NCBI GenBank assembly: GCA_016223165.1
Contig: JACRPO010000009.1
Span: forward strand, 806,001-870,000
DNA: 64,000 bases
Direction of reading: 5' to 3'
Source: Burkholderiales bacterium
Lineage (GTDB): Bacteria; Pseudomonadota; Gammaproteobacteria; Burkholderiales; Burkholderiaceae_C
Translations under genes and position numbers: made by a program
Shown: piece after piece, positions 1-8,081 of the stretch
Numbering within the stretch: position 1 is the first letter of the stretch
How the letters are laid out: each line of letters opens with the position of its first letter
Notes under the pieces: generated by a model
What the model saw: the letters and a program-made list of their open reading frames with translations, nothing else
The model's database searches: none
Told to the model about the DNA's origin: nothing

Positions 1-280
1 GCGAGCGGAACTCGAACTGGCTGCCGGCCCACATGCGCCGCGGCAGCGGCACCGGCGGCAGGAAGCCGCCGCGCTTCGCGTGGCCATCAGGGCCGATCTC
101 GCTCTGGCGGTGCATCGGCAGGAAGTACAGCCAATGCCACAGCGGCGGCAGCGGCGTGCCCGGTGCCACCGCCGCGGCGGGGTGGTCCAGCGTCGCCGTC
201 AACGCCACCACGGGCGCGGCGGTGATGGTGTCCTGCACCGCTTCGCTTCGGCCGATCCAGGCGCGAAGGTCTTCGTCCAT
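1..280 (-). CDS. MaoC/FAS1-like acyl-CoA dehydratase, N-terminal fragment
   Basis: Only the first 93 codons lie in the window; the rest runs off the left edge. The protein starts MDEDLRAWIGRSE and contains the LPPLWHWLYFLP and RRMWAGSQFEF segments typical of the FAS1-like dehydratase N-terminal domain found in mesaconyl-C4-CoA/itaconyl-CoA hydratase-like proteins. Such enzymes hydrate or dehydrate short branched acyl-CoA esters. The reading frame is open from 280 to the edge. It is the upstream gene of a minus-strand catabolic cluster, or a separate unit from the porin beyond it. Family placement is from motif memory; the substrate is unknown. Confidence 0.7.
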   Translation of the reverse strand, partial: MDEDLRAWIGRSEAVQDTITAAPVVALTATLDHPAAAVAPGTPLPPLWHWLYFLPMHRQSEIGPDGHAKRGGFLPPVPLPRRMWAGSQFEFRS

Positions 281-393
281 GGCATTGCCCCTCGTTCCAT
301 CAACGTCCATCGAGTCCCATCCATACAGGCCCTGCCCTGCCCGGCGCGCGAAGCGGGCATTGCGCTCCCGAAGCGCCGGCCCCCGGTGCGACC

Positions 394-1479
394 TCAGAAG
401 ACGTGCCGCACGCCCGCTTCGTAGCCACTGGACGATCTCCCGCCCACCAGGCCCGCCGGCCCACCCGGGATCACGAAGGTGGCGGCGCCCTCGTTGCCGA
501 TACGCGCGAGCGTCGCGTACAGCGCCGTGCGCTTGGAGAGGTTGTACACGGCGCCGAGGCCCAGCTGCGAAGCATCGTTGGCGTCGATGACGGTGGCGCC
601 GACCCGGCCGGCCATGTCGGCCTTGACGAACGAGGCCTTGAGGTCGACGGCGCCGAGGGCGACCGAGGTGGCGATCATCATGTTGGTCTGCTTGGCCGCC
701 GACTGCTTGAACTGCCGCCACGCCAGGCTCACGCGGCCGATGCCGAAGCTGTAGGTGCCGCCGAGCGCCGTGTCGCTGAAGGTGCCGCTCGCGGTGAGGT
801 CGGTCTCGGTGCGCGTGCTGGCCGCCGACACCACCACCGGGCCGCCGGCCCAGCCGAGGCGCACACCGGTCACCTTGTGGCCGCCGTTGGCCGGCGTCGC
901 GCCCTCGCCGGCGGCGACCATCCACTGGCCTTCGAGCCCGCCGAAGCCGCCGGGCAGGAAGTAGCCGATCGAGTTGCTCGCGCGCACCGTGCTGTTGGCC
1001 GTGGTGCCGAAGGCGCTGCGGATCGGCCCCACCGGCGTGCCGCTGCCGAAGTTGTTGCTGCCTGCCACGCCGACGTGGCTGAAGGGGTCGAAGCGGCTCC
1101 AGCCGATATAGCTCGGCACATAGTCGCGGCCCAGGCGCAGCTCGCCGGCGCCCTTGCTCGCCAGGCTCGCCGTCGAGCGCCGGTCCCAGAAGCCGCCGGT
1201 GGCAAGCCCCGTGTCGAGCGCCAGGCCATGTTCGAGGTGGAAGCTCGCCGCAAGGCCGCCGCCGAGATCTTCGCTGCCGCGCACGACCAGGCGGCTGGTG
1301 GCGTTGGAGCCGCTGACGAGTGACTTCACCGAACCCCGGCCTTCGTTGCTGACGCTGCGCGCGGCGCCGTCGACGACGCCCGAAAGCGTGACCGAGCTCT
1401 GCGCGTGCGCCGGTGTCATGGCGAAGGTGGCAGTGGCCGCAGCGAAAGCAAGGCTGCCGAGCGCGAAGGGATGTTGCAT
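394..1479 (-). CDS. Gram-negative outer-membrane porin
   Basis: A 361-residue general porin. Residues 1-21 are a signal peptide ending in the APAHAQ-like motif TPAHAQ, followed by SSVTLSGVVDGA, the usual first beta strand of Comamonadaceae/Burkholderia porins (Porin_4 family). The C-terminus ends in YEAGVRHVF with the terminal Phe needed for BAM-dependent insertion. The ATG at 1479 is preceded by AGGAGAC at good spacing; an in-frame ATG at 1509 is a weaker choice. It lies downstream of the Bug and PrpF genes on the same strand and probably lets their substrate cross the outer membrane. It is a trimeric diffusion channel by family. Confidence 0.9.
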   Translation of the reverse strand: MQHPFALGSLAFAAATATFAMTPAHAQSSVTLSGVVDGAARSVSNEGRGSVKSLVSGSNATSRLVVRGSEDLGGGLAASFHLEHGLALDTGLATGGFWDRRSTASLASKGAGELRLGRDYVPSYIGWSRFDPFSHVGVAGSNNFGSGTPVGPIRSAFGTTANSTVRASNSIGYFLPGGFGGLEGQWMVAAGEGATPANGGHKVTGVRLGWAGGPVVVSAASTRTETDLTASGTFSDTALGGTYSFGIGRVSLAWRQFKQSAAKQTNMMIATSVALGAVDLKASFVKADMAGRVGATVIDANDASQLGLGAVYNLSKRTALYATLARIGNEGAATFVIPGGPAGLVGGRSSSGYEAGVRHVF

Positions 1480-1547
1480 GGGGCGGGTCTCCTGGAGTAG
1501 GTCGTTCATTCGGATCGAAACGGTCGAGCCGACGGCCGTGGGCACGA

Positions 1548-2537
1548 TCAGTCGGCGGTCAGCTTGGCGCGCTGCACCACGCCCTTCCACTTGGCCAGCT
1601 CGCTCTTCACGAGCGCGCCGAGCTGCTCGGGCGTGCTCGTCTCGACATCGGCGCCGTGGTCCTCGATGCGCTTGATGATTTCCTTGTCGGCGAGCACCTG
1701 GTTCAGCGCCTTGTTGAGCTTGTCGATCACCGCCTTCGGTGTCTTGGCCGGCGCGAAGAAGGCGTACCACTGCTGCACGTCGACGCCGTCGACACCCGCT
1801 TCCTTGAGCGTGGGCACATCGGGCAGCAGGGCGCTGCGCTTCGGGCCGGCGATCGCCAGCGCCTTGAGCTTGCCGCTCTTCACGTGCGGCACGCCTGTGA
1901 ACAGGCTCGGGAACATGATCTGCGTCTGGCCGCCGATGGTGTCGCTGACGGCCGGCGCGGCGCCCTTGTAGGGCACGCCCAGCATCACCACACCGGCGTT
2001 GAGCTTGAACAGCTCGGCGGCGAAATGTGGCGCGGTGCCGTTGCCGGCCGAGGCGTAGGCGTAGCGGTCGGGCTTGGCCTTGAGCTGCGCGACGAGGTCC
2101 TTCACGTCCTTGATGGCCGCGTTGGGGCTGGCCACCATCAGCGTCGGCGAGGTGCCGATCAGCCCGACCGGCTCGAAGTCGGCCACCGGGTCGTAGCGCA
2201 GCTTCTGCAGCGCCGGGTTCATCGCGTGCGTGGCGATGTAGCCCAGCATCAGCGTGTGGCCGTCTGGCACGGCGCGGGCGACGTACTCGCTCGCGATGGA
2301 GCCGTTGGCGCCGGCGCGGTTGTCGACGATGATCGTCTGGCCGAGCAGCGGCCCGAGCTTCTGCGCGATCGTGCGCGCCATCGCATCGTTGCCGCCGCCG
2401 GCGGCGGTGGGTACGACGACGGTGATGGTCTTGCTCGGGTAGGCCTGCGCAAACGCCGGCGCGGCGGCCGTGCCGGCCGCAGTGGCCAACGTGGCGACGG
2501 CGGTGGCCGTGAGGACGGGGGCGAGGATCGATTTCAT
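1548..2537 (-). CDS. Bug-type tripartite tricarboxylate transporter substrate-binding protein
   Basis: A 329-residue periplasmic binding protein of the Bug/TctC family. A signal peptide (MKSILAPVL... to PAFAQA) is followed by YPSKTITVVVPTAAGG, the diagnostic first strand and ligand loop, and later GTAPHFAAELFK and VPYKGAAPA. The ATG at 2537 has its own AGGAGAC ribosome site. No TctA/TctB permease genes are present in the window, so it is an orphan receptor. It is preceded in the same frame by the PrpF-like gene with no intervening stop, so translation of that gene would run into it. The ligand is probably a carboxylic acid related to the isomerase substrate (inference). Confidence 0.88.
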   Translation of the reverse strand: MKSILAPVLTATAVATLATAAGTAAAPAFAQAYPSKTITVVVPTAAGGGNDAMARTIAQKLGPLLGQTIIVDNRAGANGSIASEYVARAVPDGHTLMLGYIATHAMNPALQKLRYDPVADFEPVGLIGTSPTLMVASPNAAIKDVKDLVAQLKAKPDRYAYASAGNGTAPHFAAELFKLNAGVVMLGVPYKGAAPAVSDTIGGQTQIMFPSLFTGVPHVKSGKLKALAIAGPKRSALLPDVPTLKEAGVDGVDVQQWYAFFAPAKTPKAVIDKLNKALNQVLADKEIIKRIEDHGADVETSTPEQLGALVKSELAKWKGVVQRAKLTAD

Positions 2538-3692
2538 GGCTTCGTCTCCTGTGTCCGTGGGCGATGGCGCGCGCGACGGCGCAGTCGCGATTTCGGGCTT
2601 GGTGGCGGGGCGGGAAAAGACGTAGTCGGGCAGGTGCAGGTCGCCCTGCAGGATCTTGCGAGCGGTGCGCACGAGCGCGGCGCGCGTGATTTGCGAGCTG
2701 CCGCCCTCGCCTTCGATCGCCACCGCGACATCGATGCGGCCTTGCGGGTGCAGCACGGTCACGTCGCGTGCCCCGCCCCTGCACGCCGCGGCGCTCGCGA
2801 CGGTGCCGGGCAGCGCGAACGCGGCGGCCACGCCGATGGCGCCGGTGACGGCATGCGAGGCATGGCAGCGGCGCGGCGTGAAGTAGCGCGAAGTGATGCT
2901 GTGCTCGCCGTCGCCGGCACTCACGAGCACCGGCTTGGGCACGACGCTGTTCGAGACGTCGCCCAGCCCCATCGCGTGGCCGGCGGCGCGGCGCAGGGCC
3001 TCGATGCGCGCGAGCAGCGCCGCGTCGGCGTCGAGCTCGGCCGGCTGTTCGCTGCCGCGCACGCCCAGGTCGGCGGCGCGCACGATGACCAGAGGCATCG
3101 CCGCATCGATGCAGGTGAGCTCGACCCCGTCTATGACATCGATGCGCCGCCCGGTGGGAAAGACCGAGCCGGTGACGGCGCCCCAGGCGTCGAGGAAGTC
3201 GAGCTGGATCGGCGCCGCAGTGCCGGCGACGCCGTCGATGCGCGTGGAACCGTCGTAGCGCACGCGGCCGCCGAGGGTCTGGACCGTGACGTCGATGCGT
3301 GCACCCGTGTTGACGTTGTGCACGCGCACCCGGGTGGCGCCGTCGCACGCCGGCACCAGCCCCTGCTCGATGGCGAAGGGGCCGACGCCCGAGAGCATGT
3401 TGCCGCAGTTGGGCCGCGTGTCCACCGAACGCGTGCCGAAGCCGACCTGCGCGAACAGGTAGTCGACATCGCAGTCCGCACGCGCCGAGCGCGACACGAT
3501 GGCCACCTTGCTCGTGAGCGTGCTGCCGCCACCCACCCCGTCGAGCTGCAGCAGGTCGGAGGCGCCGATGGCGCCGATCAGCGCCTCGTCGCGCTGCGTC
3601 TCGTCATCGGGCAGCCACTCGCGCAGGAAGAACGGGCCGCGCGAGGTGCCGGCACGCATCAGCACGCACGGGACGGTGATCGAAGCAGCCAT
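1548..3692 (-). CDS. prpF: PrpF-like isomerase/tautomerase read in frame into the Bug protein
   Basis: Residues 1 to about 365 are a PrpF-family protein (2-methylaconitate isomerase / 4-oxalomesaconate tautomerase), with GTSRGPFF at the N-terminus, GVGGGSTLTSKVAI containing the family's lysine, and RPNCGNMLSGVGPFAIEQG containing its cysteine. These enzymes shift a double bond in tricarboxylates. The domain ends near LHLPDYVFSRP, where relatives stop. Here the frame stays open through a short Pro/Ala linker and continues into the Bug start at 2537, giving a 714-codon ORF. Either the natural stop was lost or the sequence has an error; the Bug gene keeps its own ribosome site and signal peptide. 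The start ATG at 3692 faces a divergent LysR gene. Confidence 0.8.
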   Translation of the reverse strand: MAASITVPCVLMRAGTSRGPFFLREWLPDDETQRDEALIGAIGASDLLQLDGVGGGSTLTSKVAIVSRSARADCDVDYLFAQVGFGTRSVDTRPNCGNMLSGVGPFAIEQGLVPACDGATRVRVHNVNTGARIDVTVQTLGGRVRYDGSTRIDGVAGTAAPIQLDFLDAWGAVTGSVFPTGRRIDVIDGVELTCIDAAMPLVIVRAADLGVRGSEQPAELDADAALLARIEALRRAAGHAMGLGDVSNSVVPKPVLVSAGDGEHSITSRYFTPRRCHASHAVTGAIGVAAAFALPGTVASAAACRGGARDVTVLHPQGRIDVAVAIEGEGGSSQITRAALVRTARKILQGDLHLPDYVFSRPATKPEIATAPSRAPSPTDTGDEAMKSILAPVLTATAVATLATAAGTAAAPAFAQAYPSKTITVVVPTAAGGGNDAMARTIAQKLGPLLGQTIIVDNRAGANGSIASEYVARAVPDGHTLMLGYIATHAMNPALQKLRYDPVADFEPVGLIGTSPTLMVASPNAAIKDVKDLVAQLKAKPDRYAYASAGNGTAPHFAAELFKLNAGVVMLGVPYKGAAPAVSDTIGGQTQIMFPSLFTGVPHVKSGKLKALAIAGPKRSALLPDVPTLKEAGVDGVDVQQWYAFFAPAKTPKAVIDKLNKALNQVLADKEIIKRIEDHGADVETSTPEQLGALVKSELAKWKGVVQRAKLTAD

Positions 3693-3728
3693 GGCGGCAT
3701 CGTCGGGCCCGCGGCTTCGTCTGTGAAT

Positions 3729-3753
3729 TGCATAATTGGGATCGATTGATGCA
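3729..3753. promoter_or_regulatory. Inverted repeat in the prpF/lysR divergent promoter, candidate LysR operator
   Basis: TGCAT at 3729-3733 and ATGCA at 3749-3753 form a perfect inverted repeat with a 15-base spacer in an AT-rich patch (AATTGGGATCGATT) of an otherwise GC-rich region. It lies 36 bases upstream of prpF and 83 upstream of the LysR start, where LysR proteins usually bind. The T-N11-A rule is loosely met. This is an inference from position and symmetry. Confidence 0.4.
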
Positions 3754-3836
3754 CGCGGCGGATCACCGGCCGAGCACTGGCCGATGACGGGCGGTCAGCG
3801 CCCGCGGTGGCGCGGCCCCCGCCTGGAGACGATCCG

Positions 3837-4757
3837 ATGGCCCTCAACTTCGACCTACACGACCTCGCCGCCTTCCGCGCCGTGGCCGAGCTGCAGAACT
3901 TCCGCCGCGCCGCCGAGGCGGTGCACATCTCGCAGCCGGCCTTCAGCCGCCGCATCGACAAGCTCGAGCAGGCCCTCGGCGTGCCGCTGCTCACGCGCAC
4001 GACGCGCCGCGTCACGCTCACCGCCGTGGGGCGCGACTTCGCGCGCAAGGTGGCGGCGTGGCTGGACGAGCTCGACGCGACGCTGCTCGCGGTGCGCGGC
4101 GTGTCGGCGTCGCGGCTGGCCGAGGTGACGGTGGCCTGCGTGCCCTCGACCGTCTACTACTTCCTCTCGCAGTCGATCCGTCGCTACCGCGAGCATTACC
4201 CACGCGTGCGCGTGCGCATCTTCGACGCCGGCGCCAACGAGGTGCTGGCCGCGGTGGCGCGCGGCGAGGCCGACTTCGGCCTCAACTTCATCGGCAGCGC
4301 CGAGCCCGACATCCACTTCCGCCCGCTGCTGAAGGAGCGCTTCGTCGCCGCCTGCCGGCGCGACCACCCGCTGGCGAAGCGGCGCAGCACCACGTGGCGC
4401 GAGCTGGCCGCGCACGACTTCATCAGCGTCGGCAAGTCATCGGGCAACCGGCTGCTCATCGACCAGGCCTTGGCCGCCGTGCGCGGCGCGCCGCAGGGGT
4501 TGTACGAGACGCAGCACGTGACGACGATGCTCGGCCTCGTCGAGGCGGGGCTCGGCGTGGCGGCCGTGCCCTCGCTCGCCATGCCGGCCAAGGACCACCC
4601 GCTGCTCGTGAGCGTGCCGCTCGGCGAACCGGTGGTGACGCGACGCGTGGGTCTGATCCGCCGCGCTGGGCGCACGCTGGCGCCGGCGGCGCAGCAGCTC
4701 TACGACTTCCTGGCGGCGCCGCCCGGCGCGGCGGGTGGCCCGGTGTCGAGCCGCTGA
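3837..4757 (+). CDS. LysR-family transcriptional regulator
   Basis: A 306-residue LysR regulator. The N-terminal winged helix spans about residues 4-62 (DLAAFRAVAELQNFRRAAEA, then ISQPAFSRRIDKLEQALG), and the rest is a LysR substrate-binding domain. The ATG at 3837 is chosen over the longer frame because it matches family starts and follows GGAGACG. It is divergent from the PrpF/Bug/porin genes, so it is probably their inducer-dependent activator; the inducer would be the imported acid or a metabolite of it. Confidence 0.9.
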   Translation: MALNFDLHDLAAFRAVAELQNFRRAAEAVHISQPAFSRRIDKLEQALGVPLLTRTTRRVTLTAVGRDFARKVAAWLDELDATLLAVRGVSASRLAEVTVACVPSTVYYFLSQSIRRYREHYPRVRVRIFDAGANEVLAAVARGEADFGLNFIGSAEPDIHFRPLLKERFVAACRRDHPLAKRRSTTWRELAAHDFISVGKSSGNRLLIDQALAAVRGAPQGLYETQHVTTMLGLVEAGLGVAAVPSLAMPAKDHPLLVSVPLGEPVVTRRVGLIRRAGRTLAPAAQQLYDFLAAPPGAAGGPVSSR

Positions 4758-4761
4758 CGCG

Positions 4762-5937
4762 TCAACCCGCCGCCGGGGCGCCGCCTGCGCGCTCGTCGAG
4801 CGCAAGGTCCAGCATCATGTCCTGGGCCAGCGTGTCCAGCGCCCGCCTGAGCGCATCGATGTCCAGCGCGCGGGGGACCAGCACGCGCGCGCTGATCTTG
4901 CACGTCTGGCGGCCTCCGGTGCCGGTGGCGATGTCGGTGCTCAAGGTCTCGATGCTCACGCCGCGCTCGGCCAGCAGGCCGGTGAACCGGCTGACGATGC
5001 CCACGCGGTCTTCGCCGACGAGCTCGAGGTCGTAGCCGCGATAGCCGGCCGGCGCCGCGCTGCCCTCGCTGGCGGCGACCACCACATGCAGCCCGGACGA
5101 CGCCAGGGCGCGCAGCGCGGCAGACAGGGCTTCGGCGTTCGCGCGCGGCACCTCGAAGTGCACCATGCCGGCAAACTCGCCGGCGATGCGCGCCATGCGG
5201 CTGGCCGCCCAGTTGGCGCCATGGCGCTCGGCGCGGTCGGACAGCATGCGCACGATGCCGGGGCGGTCGGGGCCCATCACCGTCACCACCAGCGAGGTGG
5301 TCGGCGCCGCCGAGCCCTCGGCGGTGACGACGGCCTTGCGGATCATCGGCGCGCGCGTGGCATAGCGGGCATCCTGCGGGTGCGCGGGCAACGCACCGTG
5401 GTCGCGCGCGTGGCGCGCCACCTGGGCCAGCAGGCGCAGGCCCATCGGCGCCAGCGCGCGCTCCCACAGTTCGCGCGCGGTCTCGCCCTTGCCGACGAAG
5501 CACCAGTCCTGCGCCGCGATGGCGCCGGCGTCCCAGCCGTCGGCGAGGTGATAGACCGAACCCCCGGCGATCGGGTCGCCCTCCAGGATGGTCCACTCCA
5601 CCGCCGCGATGCCGCGGTGCCGCGGCAGCAGCGAGGGGTGGTAGCCGACGCCGCGCAGCCGCGAGCGCGCCAGCGCCTCGTCGCTGACGCGGGCGTGCGT
5701 GTGCGCGGCGACGATGAGGTCGGTGCCCTCGGCGATGGCCTCGCCCGGCACCACCTTCGGATTGGCGAGGATGTGCACCGGCACGCCCGCCGGCGGCACC
5801 GCCCTCGCGGCCAGCGCGAGCCGGTCGTCCTCGGCCGGCGCGACGACGCCGACCACCTGCACGCCGGGCTCGTTGCGCAGGGCCTCGAACGCCTGCGCGC
5901 CGAAATAGCGTGATCCCACCACCACCAGCTTGAGCAA
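4762..5937 (-). CDS. Formyltransferase/hydrolase domain fused to two ACT domains
   Basis: The first ~200 residues are a formyl-transferase domain: VVGSRYFGAQAFEAL at the start, YHPSLLPRHRG with His at about residue 100, and DGWDAG with Asp at about 136. The asparagine that usually precedes the histidine (N-x-H) is glycine here. The motif and the 36-residue His-Asp spacing match the hydrolase domain of 10-formyl-THF dehydrogenase. Residues ~220-390 are two GcvR-like ACT domains (VMGPDRPGIVRMLSDRA; LVGEDRVGIVSRFTGLLAE). PurU joins the same domains in the opposite order, so this may be a 10-formyl-THF hydrolase with amino-acid control (inference). TTG at 5937, behind GGAG, is the preferred start; an ATG at 6066 would add unlikely sequence. 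Confidence 0.75.
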   Translation of the reverse strand: MLKLVVVGSRYFGAQAFEALRNEPGVQVVGVVAPAEDDRLALAARAVPPAGVPVHILANPKVVPGEAIAEGTDLIVAAHTHARVSDEALARSRLRGVGYHPSLLPRHRGIAAVEWTILEGDPIAGGSVYHLADGWDAGAIAAQDWCFVGKGETARELWERALAPMGLRLLAQVARHARDHGALPAHPQDARYATRAPMIRKAVVTAEGSAAPTTSLVVTVMGPDRPGIVRMLSDRAERHGANWAASRMARIAGEFAGMVHFEVPRANAEALSAALRALASSGLHVVVAASEGSAAPAGYRGYDLELVGEDRVGIVSRFTGLLAERGVSIETLSTDIATGTGGRQTCKISARVLVPRALDIDALRRALDTLAQDMMLDLALDERAGGAPAAG

Positions 5938-6119
5938 GATCGGTTCTCCACGTTGCGGGCTCCGCCTGGAACGACGGGCCGGCGAAAAAACGGTGCATGG
6001 TAAAGGCGACAGGTGGGGCGCGCGCCCTGTGCACCGTGGGCCACGGCCCATGCACCGCCCACGCACGGCACGCGCACGAGGCGCCCGTGCGCCGCGCCGC
6101 TCGACTCATCCGGGACCGC

Positions 6120-7880
6120 TCATCCGGGATCGGGAATGCGGCGCATCGGCGCCGCAGGCACCAGGAAGTCGAAGTCCACGCCGCGGTCGGCCTGCAGCAC
6201 CGACTGCAGATAGAGCCGCCGGTAGCCGCGCTCGGCGCTCGGTTCTTGCACCGGTTGCGCGGCGGCGCGCGCGGCCAGTTCCTCGGCCGGGATGAGCAGC
6301 GAAAGCTCGCGCCGCGCCACGCTGAGGCGGATGCGGTCGCCGTGGCGCACATGCGCGAGCGGCCCGCCCACCGCCGCCTCGGGCGTGACGTGCAGGACGA
6401 TGGTGCCGAAGGCCGTGCCGCTCATGCGGCCGTCGCTGATGCGCACCATGTCCTTCACGCCGGCGCGGGCCAGCTTGAGCGGGATCGGGAAGGCACCCGC
6501 CTCGGGCATGCCCGGCGCGCCCTTGGGCCCGATGCGCTTGAGCACGAGGATGTCGTCGGCCGACACGTCGAGCGCCGGGTCGTCGATGCGCGCGGCGAGG
6601 TCGGCCGCGTCCTCGAAGACGACGGCACGGCCCTCGTGCTCCATCAGCGCCGCGCTGGCGGCCGATTGCTTGAGGATCGCCCCACCCGGCGCCAGGTTGC
6701 CCTGCAGCACCGCGATGCCGCCCTCGGGGTAGATCGGCCGCGCGAGCGGGCGCACCACGTCCTGCGCGAAGCCGGGGCGTGTGGCCTCGGCGGCGTCGAT
6801 CTCCTCGCCGAGCGAGCGCCCGGTGACGGTAAGCGCGTCCAGGTGCAGGAGCGGCTTCAGCTCGCGCAGCAGCGTGGCCATGCCGCCGGCGGCGTGGAAG
6901 TCCTCCATGTAGTGCGCGCCGCTCGGCTTGAGGTCGAGCAGCACCGGCGTCTCGCGGCCCATGCGGTCGAGCCCCTTCAGGTCGAGCTCGAAGCCGGCGC
7001 GCCCGGCAATCGCCGCCAGGTGCACCACCGCATTGGTCGAGCCGCCGATGGCGAGCAGCACGCGCATCGCGTTCTCGAAGGCCTGCACGGTGAGGATGCG
7101 CTCCGGACCCAGGCGCTGGCGCGCCATCTGCACCACCAGTGCGCCCGTGCGCTCGGCCACGCGCAGGCGCTCGGCCGTCACCGCCGGCGGGCTGGCGCCG
7201 CCCGGCACCGTCATGCCCAGCGCCTCGGCGATGCAGGCCATCGTGCTCGCCGTGCCCATCACCGAGCAGGTGCCCACGCTCGGCACGAGCTGCTCGTTGA
7301 CGACGGCGAGCTCGCCGGCGCCCACCTCCTGGGCGCGAAAGCGCGCCCACCAGCGCCGGCAGTCGGTGCAGGCGCCGACGCGCTCGCCGCGGTGCGAGCC
7401 GGTGAGCATCGAGCCGGTGATGAGCTGGATCGCGGGCTTGCCGGCCGAAGCCGCGCCCATCAACTGCGCCGGCACGGTCTTGTCGCAGCCGCCGACCAGC
7501 ACCACGGCATCCATCGGCTGCGCGCGGATCATCTCCTCGGTGTCCATGGCCATCAGGTTGCGCAGCACCATGCTCGTGGGCGTGGCGAAGCTCTCGTGCA
7601 GCGAGATGGTCGGGAACTCCATCGGCAGCCCGCCGGCCAGCATGACGCCGCGCTTGAGCGCCTCGATGAGCTGCGGCGCATTGCCGTGGCAGGGGTTGTA
7701 GGCACTGCCGGTGCTGGCGATGCCGATCACCGGGCGCTCCAGCGCCGTCTCGCTCAAGCCCGCGCCCTTGATGAAGGCCTTGCGCAGGAAGAGCGAGAAG
7801 CCGCTGTCGCCGTAGCTCGTGAGGCCCTGGCGCATGCCGCTCGGCGCATCGGCGGTGGGATCGTCGGGCTGGTCGTTCAT
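6120..7880 (-). CDS. IlvD/Edd family dehydratase (sugar-acid dehydratase-like)
   Basis: A 586-residue dehydratase that removes water from 2,3-dihydroxy acids. Cysteines that hold the iron-sulfur cluster are visible in GGCDKTVPAQLMG, in the GACTDC segment and in GTCSVMGTASTM; GGSTNAVVHLAAIAGRAG and SDGRMSGTAFGTIVLH are family signatures. Length and motifs fit the arabinonate/xylonate dehydratase branch better than branched-chain IlvD. The start at 7880 (MNDQPDDP) has only a weak GGA site; the frame is open 120 bases further up. It is divergent from the TAXI-TRAP genes and the DapA-family lyase; a dehydratase plus such a lyase suggests non-phosphorylative sugar-acid breakdown (inference). Confidence 0.85.
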   Translation of the reverse strand: MNDQPDDPTADAPSGMRQGLTSYGDSGFSLFLRKAFIKGAGLSETALERPVIGIASTGSAYNPCHGNAPQLIEALKRGVMLAGGLPMEFPTISLHESFATPTSMVLRNLMAMDTEEMIRAQPMDAVVLVGGCDKTVPAQLMGAASAGKPAIQLITGSMLTGSHRGERVGACTDCRRWWARFRAQEVGAGELAVVNEQLVPSVGTCSVMGTASTMACIAEALGMTVPGGASPPAVTAERLRVAERTGALVVQMARQRLGPERILTVQAFENAMRVLLAIGGSTNAVVHLAAIAGRAGFELDLKGLDRMGRETPVLLDLKPSGAHYMEDFHAAGGMATLLRELKPLLHLDALTVTGRSLGEEIDAAEATRPGFAQDVVRPLARPIYPEGGIAVLQGNLAPGGAILKQSAASAALMEHEGRAVVFEDAADLAARIDDPALDVSADDILVLKRIGPKGAPGMPEAGAFPIPLKLARAGVKDMVRISDGRMSGTAFGTIVLHVTPEAAVGGPLAHVRHGDRIRLSVARRELSLLIPAEELAARAAAQPVQEPSAERGYRRLYLQSVLQADRGVDFDFLVPAAPMRRIPDPG

Positions 7881-8081
7881 CGCGGGTTCCGTCGAAGCCT
7901 CGGGCCCCGGGGAGCGTATCAGGCGGCGCGGTGCCGGGCCCGATGATGGCGAGATGGCCTGATGCCCTGCTCGTGTGATGGAAAGTCTGTAGCTGCCCAC
8001 GCAGAGGCCGATGCCAGAATGAATTCAGGACCGGCGCGCCTCGTGGCGCGCAGGGCAGCGTCGTTCTCTCGGAGGTCCCGC

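Noticed and set aside
394..3348. Very long minus-strand reading frames (900+ codons) such as 394-3348, 36165-39323 and 37874-41473
   Set aside because: Much of each is Arg/Ala-rich out-of-frame sequence opposite or beside real genes; only the parts matching known families were kept.
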